A DNA stretch of 64,000 bases, from contig JBBROE010000003.1 in NCBI GenBank assembly GCA_038229695.1, positions 21,888 to 85,887 of the forward strand, in the 5' to 3' direction. This DNA is from JACMLD01 sp038229695. Its GTDB lineage: Bacteria; Bacteroidota; Bacteroidia; Chitinophagales; Chitinophagaceae. The notes beneath the pieces are model-generated. The model was not told where the DNA came from. It saw nothing but the letters and a program-made list of their open reading frames with translations, and ran no database searches. Shown piece by piece: positions 44,359-52,098 of the stretch. The translations under genes were made by a program, and so were the position numbers. Position 1 is the first letter of the stretch; every line of letters begins with the position of its first letter.

Positions 44359-45233
44359 CTGCTTCCCGGCAACGTCTCCCTGACGGGTACGTTGCGGTCT
44401 TTCCAGGAATATTTTTTCGCAAAAGTTGTCATTCCTACTTTTTGCTTCGCCAAAAAAGTAGGTAAAAAAGGTAACCCGAAAACGATGACGGTCCGTTACC
44501 TCCGCTGCTTCCCGGCAACGTCTCTCTGACGGGTACGTTGCGGTCTTTCCAGGCATATTTTTTCGCAAATGTTTTCATTCCTACTTTTTTGCTTCGCCAA
44601 AAAAGTAGGCAAAAAAGGCGACCCGAAAACGAGGACAGCCGTTTTCGGGGGGTACTTCGGGGAGCTGTTGTGCTCAGAGGTGAAGGGCAGCGGGGCACTG
44701 GTCAGCGCCTTAGATCTGGCCTGTGAAGGATCGGTAACTGATGTTGACGATAAATTAAGGCTGAGTATCAATCGCAGAATCTTTTCATCCTTTAATCGGT
44801 CTAATCCTAATTCAGACAATAGCCGGCACAGCACCCCGAAAACAACAACGGCCCGTTTCCTCCGCTGCTTCCCGGCAACGTCTCTCTGGCGGGTACGTTG
44901 CGGTCTTTCCAAGCATATTTTTTCGCAAATGTTTTCATTCCTACTTTTTTGCTTCGCCAAACAAGTAGGCAAAAAAGGCGACCCGAAAACGAGGACAGCC
45001 GTTTTCGGGGGGTTCTTCGGGGAGCTGTTGTGCTCAGAGGTGAAGGGCAGCGGGGCACTGGTCCGCGCCTTAGATCTGGCCTGTGAAGAATCGGTAACTG
45101 ATGTGTAGGACCCATCAAGGTTAAGCATTAACCGGAACACCTTTTCATCCTTCCATCCGTCTAATTGTAATTCAGCCAAGAAGCGGCAACGGCGACCCGA
45201 AAACGAGGAGAGCCGTTTTCGGGTTGCTACAGT
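44359..45233. repeat. Hairpin-rich intergenic repeat array, 360 bp period
   Basis: Two near-full units begin at 44504 and 44864, exactly 360 bases apart; their first 241 bases differ at only six positions, after which they diverge. A shorter earlier copy starts at 44359 and a partial one covers about 45165-45233. Each unit carries up to three inverted repeats: GCAACGT / ACGTTGC, CCTACTTTTTTG / CAAAAAAGTAGG (44580-44609) and CCCGAAAAC / GTTTTCGGG (44622-44649). This looks like a non-coding mobile or REP/MITE-like element in tandem. Similar CCTACTTTTTTG hairpins appear to me in other Bacteroidota genomes, from memory only. Confidence 0.85.
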
Positions 45234-45258
45234 AATCGGGTAGGGCCGCGGAAATAAT

Positions 45259-45289
45259 TTTGACATATCAGTACAATTTAATAATTTTG
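45259..45289 (+). promoter_or_regulatory. Promoter of the SPFH gene
   Basis: TTTG (45259-45262), 19-base spacer, TAATTTTG (45282-45289), an excellent fit to the Bacteroidota -33/-7 promoter. It lies 34 bases before the start codon. TAATTTTG occurs twice, the first copy providing the -33 TTTG. Confidence 0.7.
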
Positions 45290-45323
45290 ATATCATATTA
45301 ATATCATTATAAAACTATCTGCT

Positions 45324-46202
45324 ATGGAAAAAGAAATAAAAACCATCCCTGGTTTCCTCGCCTTAATCATGGCCATTTTTTCACTAATTGGCGCCATCAC
45401 TTGTTTTGTAACCGGTGCCGGTCCGGGCCACAGCAGCAAGAGCGGCCTGCTCCTGCTGGGTTTTGTGCTTGTCCTGGTTTCAGTTTTTCTGTTTAAGGGT
45501 ATCATGATCGTAAATCCCAATCATGCCCGCGTATGTACGTTTTTTGGGAAGTATGTAGGCACCGTAAAAGAGAATGGGTTACGGTGGATCAACCCGTTTT
45601 TTTCTAGTTACCGGATTTCGCTGCGCTCGCAGAATCTCAATGGCCAGCAGCTGAAGGTCAACGACAAAATGGGGAACCCGATTGAAATTGCGGCCGTAAT
45701 TGTATGGCAGGTTAGCGACACTTACCGCGCATCTTTCGAGGTGGCCGATTACCAGCAGTATGTTGGCATCCAGAGTGAAGCTGCGGTAAGGCACCTGGCA
45801 TCGACCTGTCCTTATGACCAGATGGAAGACCAGACTGCCGAAATAACCCTTCGGGATGGTGGGGAGAAAGTAAATGAAATGCTGGAGCAGGAACTGGCCG
45901 ACAGGCTGGCCCCGGCAGGAATACTGATCAAGGAAGCTCGGATCAGTCACCTTGCCTATGCCCCTGAAATAGCGGGGGCGATGCTGCAGCGGCAACAGGC
46001 CACGGCCATCGTGGCGGCACGGTTTAAAATTGTGGAAGGCGCGGTGGGCATGGTTGAGCTGGCACTGGAGATGCTCAGCAAAAAGAATATCGTAAATCTG
46101 GACGAGGAGAAGAAAGCCGCGATGGTGAGTAACCTGATGGTGGTACTCTGCGGAGAAAAAGCGGCGACACCGGTTTTGAATACCGGCACGCTTTACCAGT
46201 AA
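45324..46202 (+). CDS. SPFH/Band 7 (stomatin-like) membrane protein
   Basis: A 292-residue protein with two N-terminal membrane segments (about residues 8-31 and 42-64), then an SPFH domain: MIVNPNHARVCTFFGKYVGTV, GLRWINPFFSSYRISLRSQN, LNGQQLKVNDKMGNPI, VRHLASTCPYDQ, and PAGILIKEARISHLAYAPEI. C-terminal coiled-coil-like helix ARFKIVEGAVGMVELALEM. SPFH proteins form ring-shaped membrane microdomain scaffolds. A ribbon-helix-helix gene follows 26 bases downstream, suggesting an operon. No NfeD-type partner is present. Confidence 0.9.
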   Translation: MEKEIKTIPGFLALIMAIFSLIGAITCFVTGAGPGHSSKSGLLLLGFVLVLVSVFLFKGIMIVNPNHARVCTFFGKYVGTVKENGLRWINPFFSSYRISLRSQNLNGQQLKVNDKMGNPIEIAAVIVWQVSDTYRASFEVADYQQYVGIQSEAAVRHLASTCPYDQMEDQTAEITLRDGGEKVNEMLEQELADRLAPAGILIKEARISHLAYAPEIAGAMLQRQQATAIVAARFKIVEGAVGMVELALEMLSKKNIVNLDEEKKAAMVSNLMVVLCGEKAATPVLNTGTLYQ

Positions 46203-46228
46203 TTTTCGATCAATTTAACCAGCGTGGA

Positions 46229-46414
46229 ATGGCAGATAAAAAAACTTTTGTACTGCGGATAGATGAGCAGGTCTACAAATTGCTGGAGAAGTGGGCTGCG
46301 GATGATTTCCGGAGTGTAAATGGCCAGATTGAGTGGCTCATCGATCAGCAGCTCAAATCTTCCGGAAGGATGCGCGGGGGCAAAGCACCGCAGGGCGGCA
46401 AGCCCGGGAAATAG
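46229..46414 (+). CDS. Arc-type ribbon-helix-helix DNA-binding protein
   Basis: A 61-residue basic protein. KTFVLRIDEQVYKLLEKWA and SVNGQIEWLIDQQLKSS give the beta strand, helix, turn, helix pattern of Arc/MetJ-like dimers. The last 15 residues are a Gly, Lys, Arg-rich tail. It probably regulates its own operon with the SPFH gene 26 bases upstream; an adjacent pairing of these two families is seen elsewhere as far as I recall. A toxin partner is not visible, so a toxin-antitoxin label is not applied. The stop is 14 bases before a strong bidirectional terminator. Confidence 0.8.
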   Translation: MADKKTFVLRIDEQVYKLLEKWAADDFRSVNGQIEWLIDQQLKSSGRMRGGKAPQGGKPGK

Positions 46415-46427
46415 CATTTTGCTGATA

Positions 46428-46464
46428 GAAAAAGCCTGGCTTCCGGAAGGGAGCCAGGCTTTTA
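46428..46464. terminator. Bidirectional terminator between the RHH gene and icd
   Basis: Stem AAAAGCCTGGCT / AGCCAGGCTTTT around TCCGGAAGGG, flanked by A and T tracts on the two sides. It can end both the SPFH-RHH transcript (plus) and the icd transcript (minus). Confidence 0.9.
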
Positions 46465-46492
46465 TAGGGGCGCATTTTTTATTCAGGCGTAT

Positions 46493-47725
46493 TTACCCCA
46501 GTTTCTTTTGCAGGTTGCTGTCGATCGCTTCCAGGAATTCCTCGGTATATAAAAAATCGGTACCGTGTTTTACCTTGTTGCCATGGATACAAACGGCAAG
46601 GTCTTTCGTCATTTTTCCTTCTTCCACGGTCTCGATGCAAACTGCTTCAAGGGCGTTGGCAAAGTCGACGAGGGGTTGGTTGTCATCGAGTTTACCCCTG
46701 AAGGCGAGGCCTCTTGTCCAGGCAAAAATTGAAGCAATGGGATTGGTTGAGGTGGGCTTCCCGGCCTGGTGGTCGCGGTAGTGACGGGTAACCGTACCGT
46801 GGGCCGCTTCTGCTTCCATCGTTTTGCCGTCGGGCGTCACCAGCACGGAGGTCATTAGGCCAAGGCTGCCGAAACCCTGGGCTACAGTATCACTCTGTAC
46901 ATCACCATCATAGTTTTTACAGGCCCATACAAAATTACCGTTCCATTTGAGGGCGCTGGCGACCATGTCGTCAATCAGGCGGTGTTCATACACAATGCCG
47001 GCAGTATCAAAATCAGTTTTAAATTCTTTCTCAAAAATGTCCTGGAAGATGTCTTTAAACCGCCCGTCGTATTTCTTGAGGATGGTATTTTTGGTTGACA
47101 GGTAGAGGGGCCATTTCTTGCTGAGGGCCATATTAAAACAGCTGCGCGCAAAGCCCGTGATACTCTCGTCCGTGTTATACATGCACATGGCTACCCCATC
47201 GCCCTTAAAATTAAAAACTTCAAATGCCTGGGGTGCACCGCCGTCTTCGGGTGTGAAGGTCATGGTGAGCTTACCGCGACCTTTGATGACGGTGTCGGTG
47301 GCGCGGTACTGGTCTCCGAACGCGTGGCGGCCGACGATGATTGGGGCAGTCCAGTTGGTGACCAGGCGCGGAATATTTTTGATTACGATGGGTTCCCGGA
47401 ATACGGTGCCATCCAGGATATTGCGGATAGTACCATTGGGGCTTTTCCACATCTGTTTCAGGCTAAATTCCTTTACCCGTGCTTCATCAGGAGTAATCGT
47501 AGCACACTTAATACCCACCCCGTATTGCCTGATGGCGTTCGCCGCTTCCACGGTTACATGGTCATCCGTTTTGTCCCGGTATTCCATGCCGAGATCGTAA
47601 TATTTTATATCGATATCAAGGTAGGGAAGTATGAGTTTGTCCTTGATAAATTTCCAGATGATTCGGGTCATTTCATCGCCGTCCAGTTCCACTACCGGGT
47701 TGGCAACTTTGATCTTTTTCGCCAT
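46493..47725 (-). CDS. icd: NADP-dependent isocitrate dehydrogenase
   Basis: Oxidative decarboxylation of isocitrate to 2-oxoglutarate in the TCA cycle. The 410-residue product is of the type shared with eukaryotic IDH1/2 rather than E. coli Icd. The start at 47725 gives MAKKIKVANPVVELDGDEMTR; 19 further codons upstream look non-coding. Marks: TITPDEARVKEF, WKSPNGTIRNILDGTVFREPI (isocitrate-binding Ser and Arg), DMVASALKWNGNFVWACKNYDGD and AAHGTVTRHYRDH (NADP binding). A clean promoter lies at 47753 and a terminator at 46428. Confidence 0.95.
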   Translation of the reverse strand: MAKKIKVANPVVELDGDEMTRIIWKFIKDKLILPYLDIDIKYYDLGMEYRDKTDDHVTVEAANAIRQYGVGIKCATITPDEARVKEFSLKQMWKSPNGTIRNILDGTVFREPIVIKNIPRLVTNWTAPIIVGRHAFGDQYRATDTVIKGRGKLTMTFTPEDGGAPQAFEVFNFKGDGVAMCMYNTDESITGFARSCFNMALSKKWPLYLSTKNTILKKYDGRFKDIFQDIFEKEFKTDFDTAGIVYEHRLIDDMVASALKWNGNFVWACKNYDGDVQSDTVAQGFGSLGLMTSVLVTPDGKTMEAEAAHGTVTRHYRDHQAGKPTSTNPIASIFAWTRGLAFRGKLDDNQPLVDFANALEAVCIETVEEGKMTKDLAVCIHGNKVKHGTDFLYTEEFLEAIDSNLQKKLG

Positions 47726-47752
47726 GGGCTTGTTTTTGTTTTGAGTGAATGG

Positions 47753-47782
47753 CAAACCTACATAATTTGAAGGATTTAACAA
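47753..47782 (-). promoter_or_regulatory. Promoter of icd
   Basis: On the minus strand TTG (47780-47782), 19-base spacer, TAGGTTTG (47753-47760), a near-perfect Bacteroidota promoter. The predicted transcript starts about 20 bases before the icd start. Confidence 0.7.
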
Positions 47783-47830
47783 GTTTGTGGAGGGTTTGTT
47801 ACCGGCCGGTAAGAAGCCTTAGCCATTTGA

Positions 47831-47860
47831 TTGTCGGGCGGCTATTTTTTTTTAACTTTA
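47831..47860 (+). promoter_or_regulatory. Candidate promoter for the tandem Crp/Fnr genes
   Basis: TTG (47831-47833), 19-base spacer, TAACTTTA (47853-47860); the -7 box differs from TAnnTTTG at its last base. It lies 41 bases before the first Crp/Fnr start. Confidence 0.45.
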
Positions 47861-47900
47861 TCTAACACCGGTATCCTTTAAAGCGCTGAATGAGTACTTC

Positions 47901-48482
47901 ATGAAAAATCTTTATGCATACATGTGCAGGTTTGCGCCTGTTACTCCGGAAGAATTCCAGCATTTCTCCACTTTGTTGGAGAAGGTTAATTGTCCGAAAA
48001 AAAAGATGCTGACACGCGCGGGGGAAGTGGAACAATATCTTTATATCATCAGCAGCGGCCTGGTAAGAAAATTCTTCCTGCGCAAGAAGGATGAAGTGGT
48101 CACCCAGCTGGCGCGGGAGGGTGATTTGGTATGTTCCTCGGTTTCATTTCTTTCACAGCAACCTTCGGAATATTTCGTGGAAACGCTTGAGCCGTGCATC
48201 CTGCTGGCTATCAGTTTTGACAACCTGCAGAAGATGTACAATTTAGGAGAGCATACGGAACGGCTGGGGCGCCTGATTACCATCGACTGGCTGCTGCAAA
48301 AGGAACAGTGGGAGCATGACCGGCTACGCCAGCAGCCAAGGGAGAGGTTCATCCGTTTCATGCGTGAAAACGGGGACCTGGTGCAGCGGATACCCCAGAA
48401 ATATTTAGCCTCTTACCTGAATATGAAACCTGAAACTTTCAGCCGTTACAAGCACCTGCTGAAAAGCAGTGCGTATTCGTAA
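47901..48482 (+). CDS. Crp/Fnr-family transcriptional regulator, first of a tandem pair
   Basis: A 193-residue regulator with an N-terminal cyclic nucleotide-binding-like domain (about residues 15-130) and a C-terminal winged helix with QKYLASYLNMKPETFSRYKHLL as recognition region. The FGE...R phosphate-binding pattern of cAMP binders is not evident (QLAREGDLVCSSVSFL), so the effector is probably not cAMP. It is followed 12 bases later by a paralogue with almost the same helix-turn-helix. Target genes are not known. Confidence 0.88.
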   Translation: MKNLYAYMCRFAPVTPEEFQHFSTLLEKVNCPKKKMLTRAGEVEQYLYIISSGLVRKFFLRKKDEVVTQLAREGDLVCSSVSFLSQQPSEYFVETLEPCILLAISFDNLQKMYNLGEHTERLGRLITIDWLLQKEQWEHDRLRQQPRERFIRFMRENGDLVQRIPQKYLASYLNMKPETFSRYKHLLKSSAYS

Positions 48483-48494
48483 ATTTTTTTAATC

Positions 48495-49121
48495 ATGCCT
48501 GAGCAGGATTTATACCGGCAGTACCTCGATAACGTGTACCAATATTTTTGCGGGTTCATTGACCTGAGCCGTGTAGAATTTGACCAGATTGTTCCTTATT
48601 TTGTGATTAGGAAATTTCCAAAAAAGACAAAGGTACTGGCAGCGGGAGAAACAGACCGCTATTTCAACATCATTATGAAGGGTGTGGCACGGAAGTACCT
48701 GGTTGCGCACAATAAGGAAATCACGCTGCAACTGTCAACGGAAGGTCACCTTATTCATTCAGATATTTCCTTCAACCTGCAACAGCCGTCTGATTGTACC
48801 ATCGAAACCATCGAACCGGTAGTCCTGTTATCGATGAGCTACGATAACATGCAGCATGTGTATCAAATGCTGCCAAAAACGGAAAGGATGGGCCGGCTGA
48901 TCATCACGGAAATGTTTATTAAGAAAGACCGGCGCGATTTTCAGCAGCTCAACACCACGACACGGGAACGTTTCCTCCAGTACATGGAAAAGCATCCGCA
49001 CATGCTGCAACGCGTGCCGCAAAAGTACCTGGCGTCTTATTTAAACATCAAGCAGGAAACTTTCAGCAGGCTGAAGCATCTTCTTCGTCCGAAAAAGCAG
49101 CGGGTTTCAGCAAAGGGATGA
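48495..49121 (+). CDS. Crp/Fnr-family transcriptional regulator, second of a tandem pair
   Basis: A 208-residue paralogue of the preceding gene. The sensor domain (about residues 20-140) has HNKEITLQLSTEGHLIHSDI and LQQPSDCTIETIEPVVLL, parallel to the first gene's QQPSEYFVETLEPCILL. The recognition segment QKYLASYLNIKQETFSRLKHLL differs from the first gene's at three visible positions, so overlapping DNA targets are likely. The tail is basic (RPKKQRVSAKG). Co-transcribed with the first gene (12-base gap) and convergent with the alpha-glucan phosphorylase gene. Confidence 0.88.
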   Translation: MPEQDLYRQYLDNVYQYFCGFIDLSRVEFDQIVPYFVIRKFPKKTKVLAAGETDRYFNIIMKGVARKYLVAHNKEITLQLSTEGHLIHSDISFNLQQPSDCTIETIEPVVLLSMSYDNMQHVYQMLPKTERMGRLIITEMFIKKDRRDFQQLNTTTRERFLQYMEKHPHMLQRVPQKYLASYLNIKQETFSRLKHLLRPKKQRVSAKG

Positions 49122-49131
49122 CGGCCCGGCA

Positions 49132-49161
49132 GAAAAATACCTTCCCGCCGAAGCGGAAAGG
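49132..49161 (-). terminator. Terminator after the alpha-glucan phosphorylase-like gene
   Basis: Stem CCTTTCCGC / GCGGGAAGG with one G-T wobble and a 4-base loop on the minus strand, followed by TATTTTTC. It lies between convergent genes and ends about 22 bases after the stop at 49183. Confidence 0.7.
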
Positions 49162-49182
49162 TAAAGCCGTTGGTCGCGCGGG

Positions 49183-50841
49183 TTATTTGTACAGCAGTTC
49201 GTAATATTCGTTGGCCATGCGGTTGCTTTCAAACTGGAAGCGGACGTCACGCATCCCGTTTTTCATTACCTGGCGCCAGGTATCCGGGTTGTCATAATAC
49301 AGCGGCAGCATTTCCGTTTCCAGGATTTCATACAGCGAATTGAGATCGTATTCATCCTGTTCCTGCACATGCATGTTGGCATAATCCGCCTTCGGCACCA
49401 CGAACCCATTGTTGCCGTGGTTGACGAATTCGGGGATCCATCCATCGTCGGTGGAGAGGTTTACCGCACCGTTCATGGCGGCAGTCATACCACTTGTGCC
49501 GGAAGCTTCACGCGGAACACGGGGATTATTGAGCCAGCAATCGGCCGCCTGCTTCATTCTTTTTGACAGGGCCAGCTCATAGCCGATTACAACAGCCACA
49601 TTTTTGTAGCCCCGGCTGAGGTGCACAAGGTGGTTAAAGTCGTTGATAGCAGGGTAGTCCATCGGGTAGGGCTTACCGCCCCATATGATTTGCACCGGGT
49701 ATTTCTTACCTGAGGTGAGCTTATTGAACCGCTCGATATCCCGGGTGATCAGTTCTGCCCGTTTATAGCCTGCGAAGCGCCTGGCCCATACGATCGTAAA
49801 AACATTGGGATCGAAAAGTTTGCCGGTCTGGTCAGCCACGATTTCGAAGGCTCTTTTCTTGAGGTGCTTTTTGCGGTCGTCGAACCAGAAATCGTCCGCT
49901 TTTTCCATTTTATCGTACAGTTGCTTATCCGCCCAGTACCGGTAATTCTGTGCGTTGGTTATTGAAATGATGGGACAGATGCCTTCGTATTTACTCCACA
50001 TGGCCCGGGAAACGTGACCGTGCAGTTCCGAGACGCCGTTGGCGAGCTTCGCGAAACGCAGTGCAACAAGCGAATGGTTGAACTGGTTATCGGTCATTCC
50101 TGTCAGCTTGCGGGCCTCGTCGAGAGACAAACCGCAGAAATAACTCATTTTATGGCAGAGGTAAATATCGTGTTTTTCATTGCCGGCTTCTTCGGGCGTA
50201 TGGGTGGTGAATACGAGCCGTTTTTTTACTTCGCCGATATTCTTATTGTATTTCTGGTACAGGTAGAAAGCTGCACTGATGCCATGCGCCTCGTTCAGGT
50301 GATAGAGCTCTGGATTGAATCCAATCTCATCCATCAGCTTGGCACCGCCAACACCGAGCAGGATAAACTGGGCCACTTTGGTAGCTACGTTGGCATCGTA
50401 CAGGCGGTGGGTGATGGTCTGGGAAACATAATCGTTTTCTGGCAGGTCGGTACTTAGTAAAAAGATCGGGGCGCTTTTGAAGGTTTCGGGGTTGAGGTAA
50501 AATACTTTCACCCAGACCGGGTGTTCGTGGATACTGACCTGGAATTTAATGCCGGTGTCTTCAAGAAAGCTGGCATTTTTTTCCATCCAGGTAACCTGCA
50601 GGGTTTGATCCTGGTTCCTGGCCTGGTCATAATATCCGTATTTCCACAAAATGCCGATGCCAACCAGGTTTTGCCGTAGTTCGTAAGCGCTGCGCATATG
50701 GCTGCCCGATAGAAAGCCCAGGCCACCGCTGTAAATCTTTAGGGGCTGGTGTACGGCGAACTCCATGGAGAAGTAAGCTATTTTTTTTGCGTAACGGTCT
50801 TCAGGAGTGTAGGGTACTTTAAATTTTTTGAAATTGGTCAT
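49183..50841 (-). CDS. Alpha-glucan phosphorylase-like protein (GT35), PLP lysine replaced
   Basis: A 552-residue protein of the short bacterial alpha-glucan phosphorylase type, which phosphorolyses alpha-1,4-glucan to glucose 1-phosphate using PLP. Family marks: YFSMEFAVHQPLKIYSGGLGFLSGSH (split at residue 38), YHLNEAHG, FTTHTPEEAGNEKHD, WARRFAGYKRAEL, and EASGTSGMTAAMNGAVNLSTDDG. In characterised phosphorylases the last motif is GTSGMK or GTGNMK, with Lys binding PLP; here the codon at 49483-49485 encodes Thr. The protein may therefore be non-phosphorolytic, or may hold PLP differently. Follows no glycogen gene here. Confidence 0.85.
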   Translation of the reverse strand: MTNFKKFKVPYTPEDRYAKKIAYFSMEFAVHQPLKIYSGGLGFLSGSHMRSAYELRQNLVGIGILWKYGYYDQARNQDQTLQVTWMEKNASFLEDTGIKFQVSIHEHPVWVKVFYLNPETFKSAPIFLLSTDLPENDYVSQTITHRLYDANVATKVAQFILLGVGGAKLMDEIGFNPELYHLNEAHGISAAFYLYQKYNKNIGEVKKRLVFTTHTPEEAGNEKHDIYLCHKMSYFCGLSLDEARKLTGMTDNQFNHSLVALRFAKLANGVSELHGHVSRAMWSKYEGICPIISITNAQNYRYWADKQLYDKMEKADDFWFDDRKKHLKKRAFEIVADQTGKLFDPNVFTIVWARRFAGYKRAELITRDIERFNKLTSGKKYPVQIIWGGKPYPMDYPAINDFNHLVHLSRGYKNVAVVIGYELALSKRMKQAADCWLNNPRVPREASGTSGMTAAMNGAVNLSTDDGWIPEFVNHGNNGFVVPKADYANMHVQEQDEYDLNSLYEILETEMLPLYYDNPDTWRQVMKNGMRDVRFQFESNRMANEYYELLYK

Positions 50842-50951
50842 TACTTTAATACGTTTTAGCTGTCAGGGTTGCAAAATAACGGTAAAAAAAATAAAGAATT
50901 GTGGAACCAGCCACCGTTATCGCCCTCATAGCCTGGTTTGAATACCTCCGT

Positions 50952-51938
50952 TCAGCGATTCCTGTTTCGTTTTGGAGGTGTTTTTCCATGCAGCGACTTC
51001 AACACAATGGGCTTACGGGTGAACGTGCCATCAAAAAAACATTTGATATCCCGGTGTGATCCACAACCGTCTTCCCTGAGGCTTACCTTATTTTTTCCAA
51101 AATTAAATTCGAGCATGCACTGGTCACCCGGCCGGGAATAAACCGCTTTACCCGGTGTGACCAGGCGGGCTTCCCCTTTCAATTCGCCTTTGCAGGACGC
51201 CTCGTCCTTTTCAAAATGAACGAAGAATCGGATTTCACCGGGCTTCCTGCCATCGCGGATGGCTACGAGGTTGAGTTTGTCCTGCCAGTAATCGCCGGCC
51301 AGCTTGTTTTTTACCGGCAGGCTGTCGATCGGATCCTGTAATTCGCGTTTTGTATCTGCCGCGTTGGATTCTGTAAGGATAAGTTCGAAAGCGTTGTTGC
51401 CATTGATGTAGGCATAAGCCGCCTTGCGGTAGATGAGTTTTCCCGATGCGTCCTTGTGTTGTGTATTGGTCGTAACAGAATACCGGCTGTCCATAACGGC
51501 ACTTTGATCGGTATTGCTGTTATTGTCCGGTACCAATACGGGCAGGCCGGTTACAAATTGGTTATTTTGATTAAAGACAAGGACATAGGCAGCCTTTTTG
51601 GTGGAGCTGACGGCCCTGGCCAGCAGGTAGGTCTCTTTCTTTTTTACCGTTACTTTCCCGACCGGGTAGATGCGCGGACGGCCATTTTTGCCGAATGTTT
51701 TTTCAAGCAGCGTGTCCGGGACAATGGCGCTGAAATTTTTAAAGCTGACAGATACGGTATCCGTATTTTTTTTTCTGAATGTAGAGTCGCCGAAGTAATA
51801 GGGGAGCGGGATTTCACTGAAGAGGCTGATAAAGTCTCCCGTGGTCAGGCCTTCATCGTCACTCACTTGTTTTTTTTTCTGTTTGCAACCCAACAACAGC
51901 AATGCTGCAATAACTGTCAGCCAAAACATTTTTTTCAT
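50952..51938 (-). CDS. Hypothetical lipoprotein
   Basis: A 328-residue lipoprotein I do not recognise. The lipobox is at Cys18 (ALLLLGCKQKKK). The region about 40-180 is beta-rich, with PLPYYFGDSTF, a Lys-rich turn and PVLVPDNNSNTD. The C-terminal part, about 215-300, resembles a lipocalin-like small sheet with Cys residues (ASCKGELKGEARLV, DQCMLEFNFGKN, GCGSHRDIKCFFDG) that could form disulfides. The gene lies 110 bases upstream of the phosphorylase-like gene on the same strand, but co-function is not supported. Confidence 0.55.
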   Translation of the reverse strand: MKKMFWLTVIAALLLLGCKQKKKQVSDDEGLTTGDFISLFSEIPLPYYFGDSTFRKKNTDTVSVSFKNFSAIVPDTLLEKTFGKNGRPRIYPVGKVTVKKKETYLLARAVSSTKKAAYVLVFNQNNQFVTGLPVLVPDNNSNTDQSAVMDSRYSVTTNTQHKDASGKLIYRKAAYAYINGNNAFELILTESNAADTKRELQDPIDSLPVKNKLAGDYWQDKLNLVAIRDGRKPGEIRFFVHFEKDEASCKGELKGEARLVTPGKAVYSRPGDQCMLEFNFGKNKVSLREDGCGSHRDIKCFFDGTFTRKPIVLKSLHGKTPPKRNRNR

Positions 51939-52065
51939 ACCGGATGCATCTGGTCAGGGGTTAAAAATAAGTATTTTACCGCTGATGGCTGTCAATTTCT
52001 TGCGGGCAGTCGGGTTCAATACCGGTAACCGGGGATAGTGAAAAATAGAAATTGTGGGTGAAAAT

Positions 52066-52083
52066 ATTTAGATTTGTCTAAAT
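52066..52083 (+). promoter_or_regulatory. DtxR/MntR-type operator overlapping the promoter -7 box
   Basis: The palindrome ATTTAGA TTTG TCTAAAT (18 bases, perfect 7-base arms) lies 16 bases before the regulator start. It contains TAGATTTG (52069-52076), a match to the Bacteroidota -7 box TAnnTTTG, so the bound regulator would block the polymerase. The form resembles DtxR/MntR-type operators. Confidence 0.75.
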
Positions 52084-52098
52084 TTAAATTTAGCTGGC

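Larger units (their letters stand above)
44250..45323. other. 1.07 kb region without a supported gene
   Basis: Between the esterase (minus) and the SPFH gene (plus). Bases 44359-45233 are the hairpin-rich repeat array described separately; 45259-45289 is a promoter. Long open frames on both strands here arise because the repeat period of 360 is a multiple of three; they have no recognisable domain and are not called. Confidence 0.75.

Noticed and set aside
44359..45233. CRISPR array
   Set aside because: Units are hundreds of bases long with hairpins and no regular 20-50 base spacers, and no cas genes are in the window.
44496..45296. Long open frames on both strands through the repeat array (266 codons minus, 179 codons plus)
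   Set aside because: The 360-base period is a multiple of three, so a frame without stops in one unit stays open. The sequences are repetitive, basic and without domain; best explained as non-coding repeats.
46229..46414. Antitoxin of a toxin-antitoxin pair (ribbon-helix-helix)
   Set aside because: The only operon neighbour is an SPFH membrane protein; no small toxin gene lies on either side.
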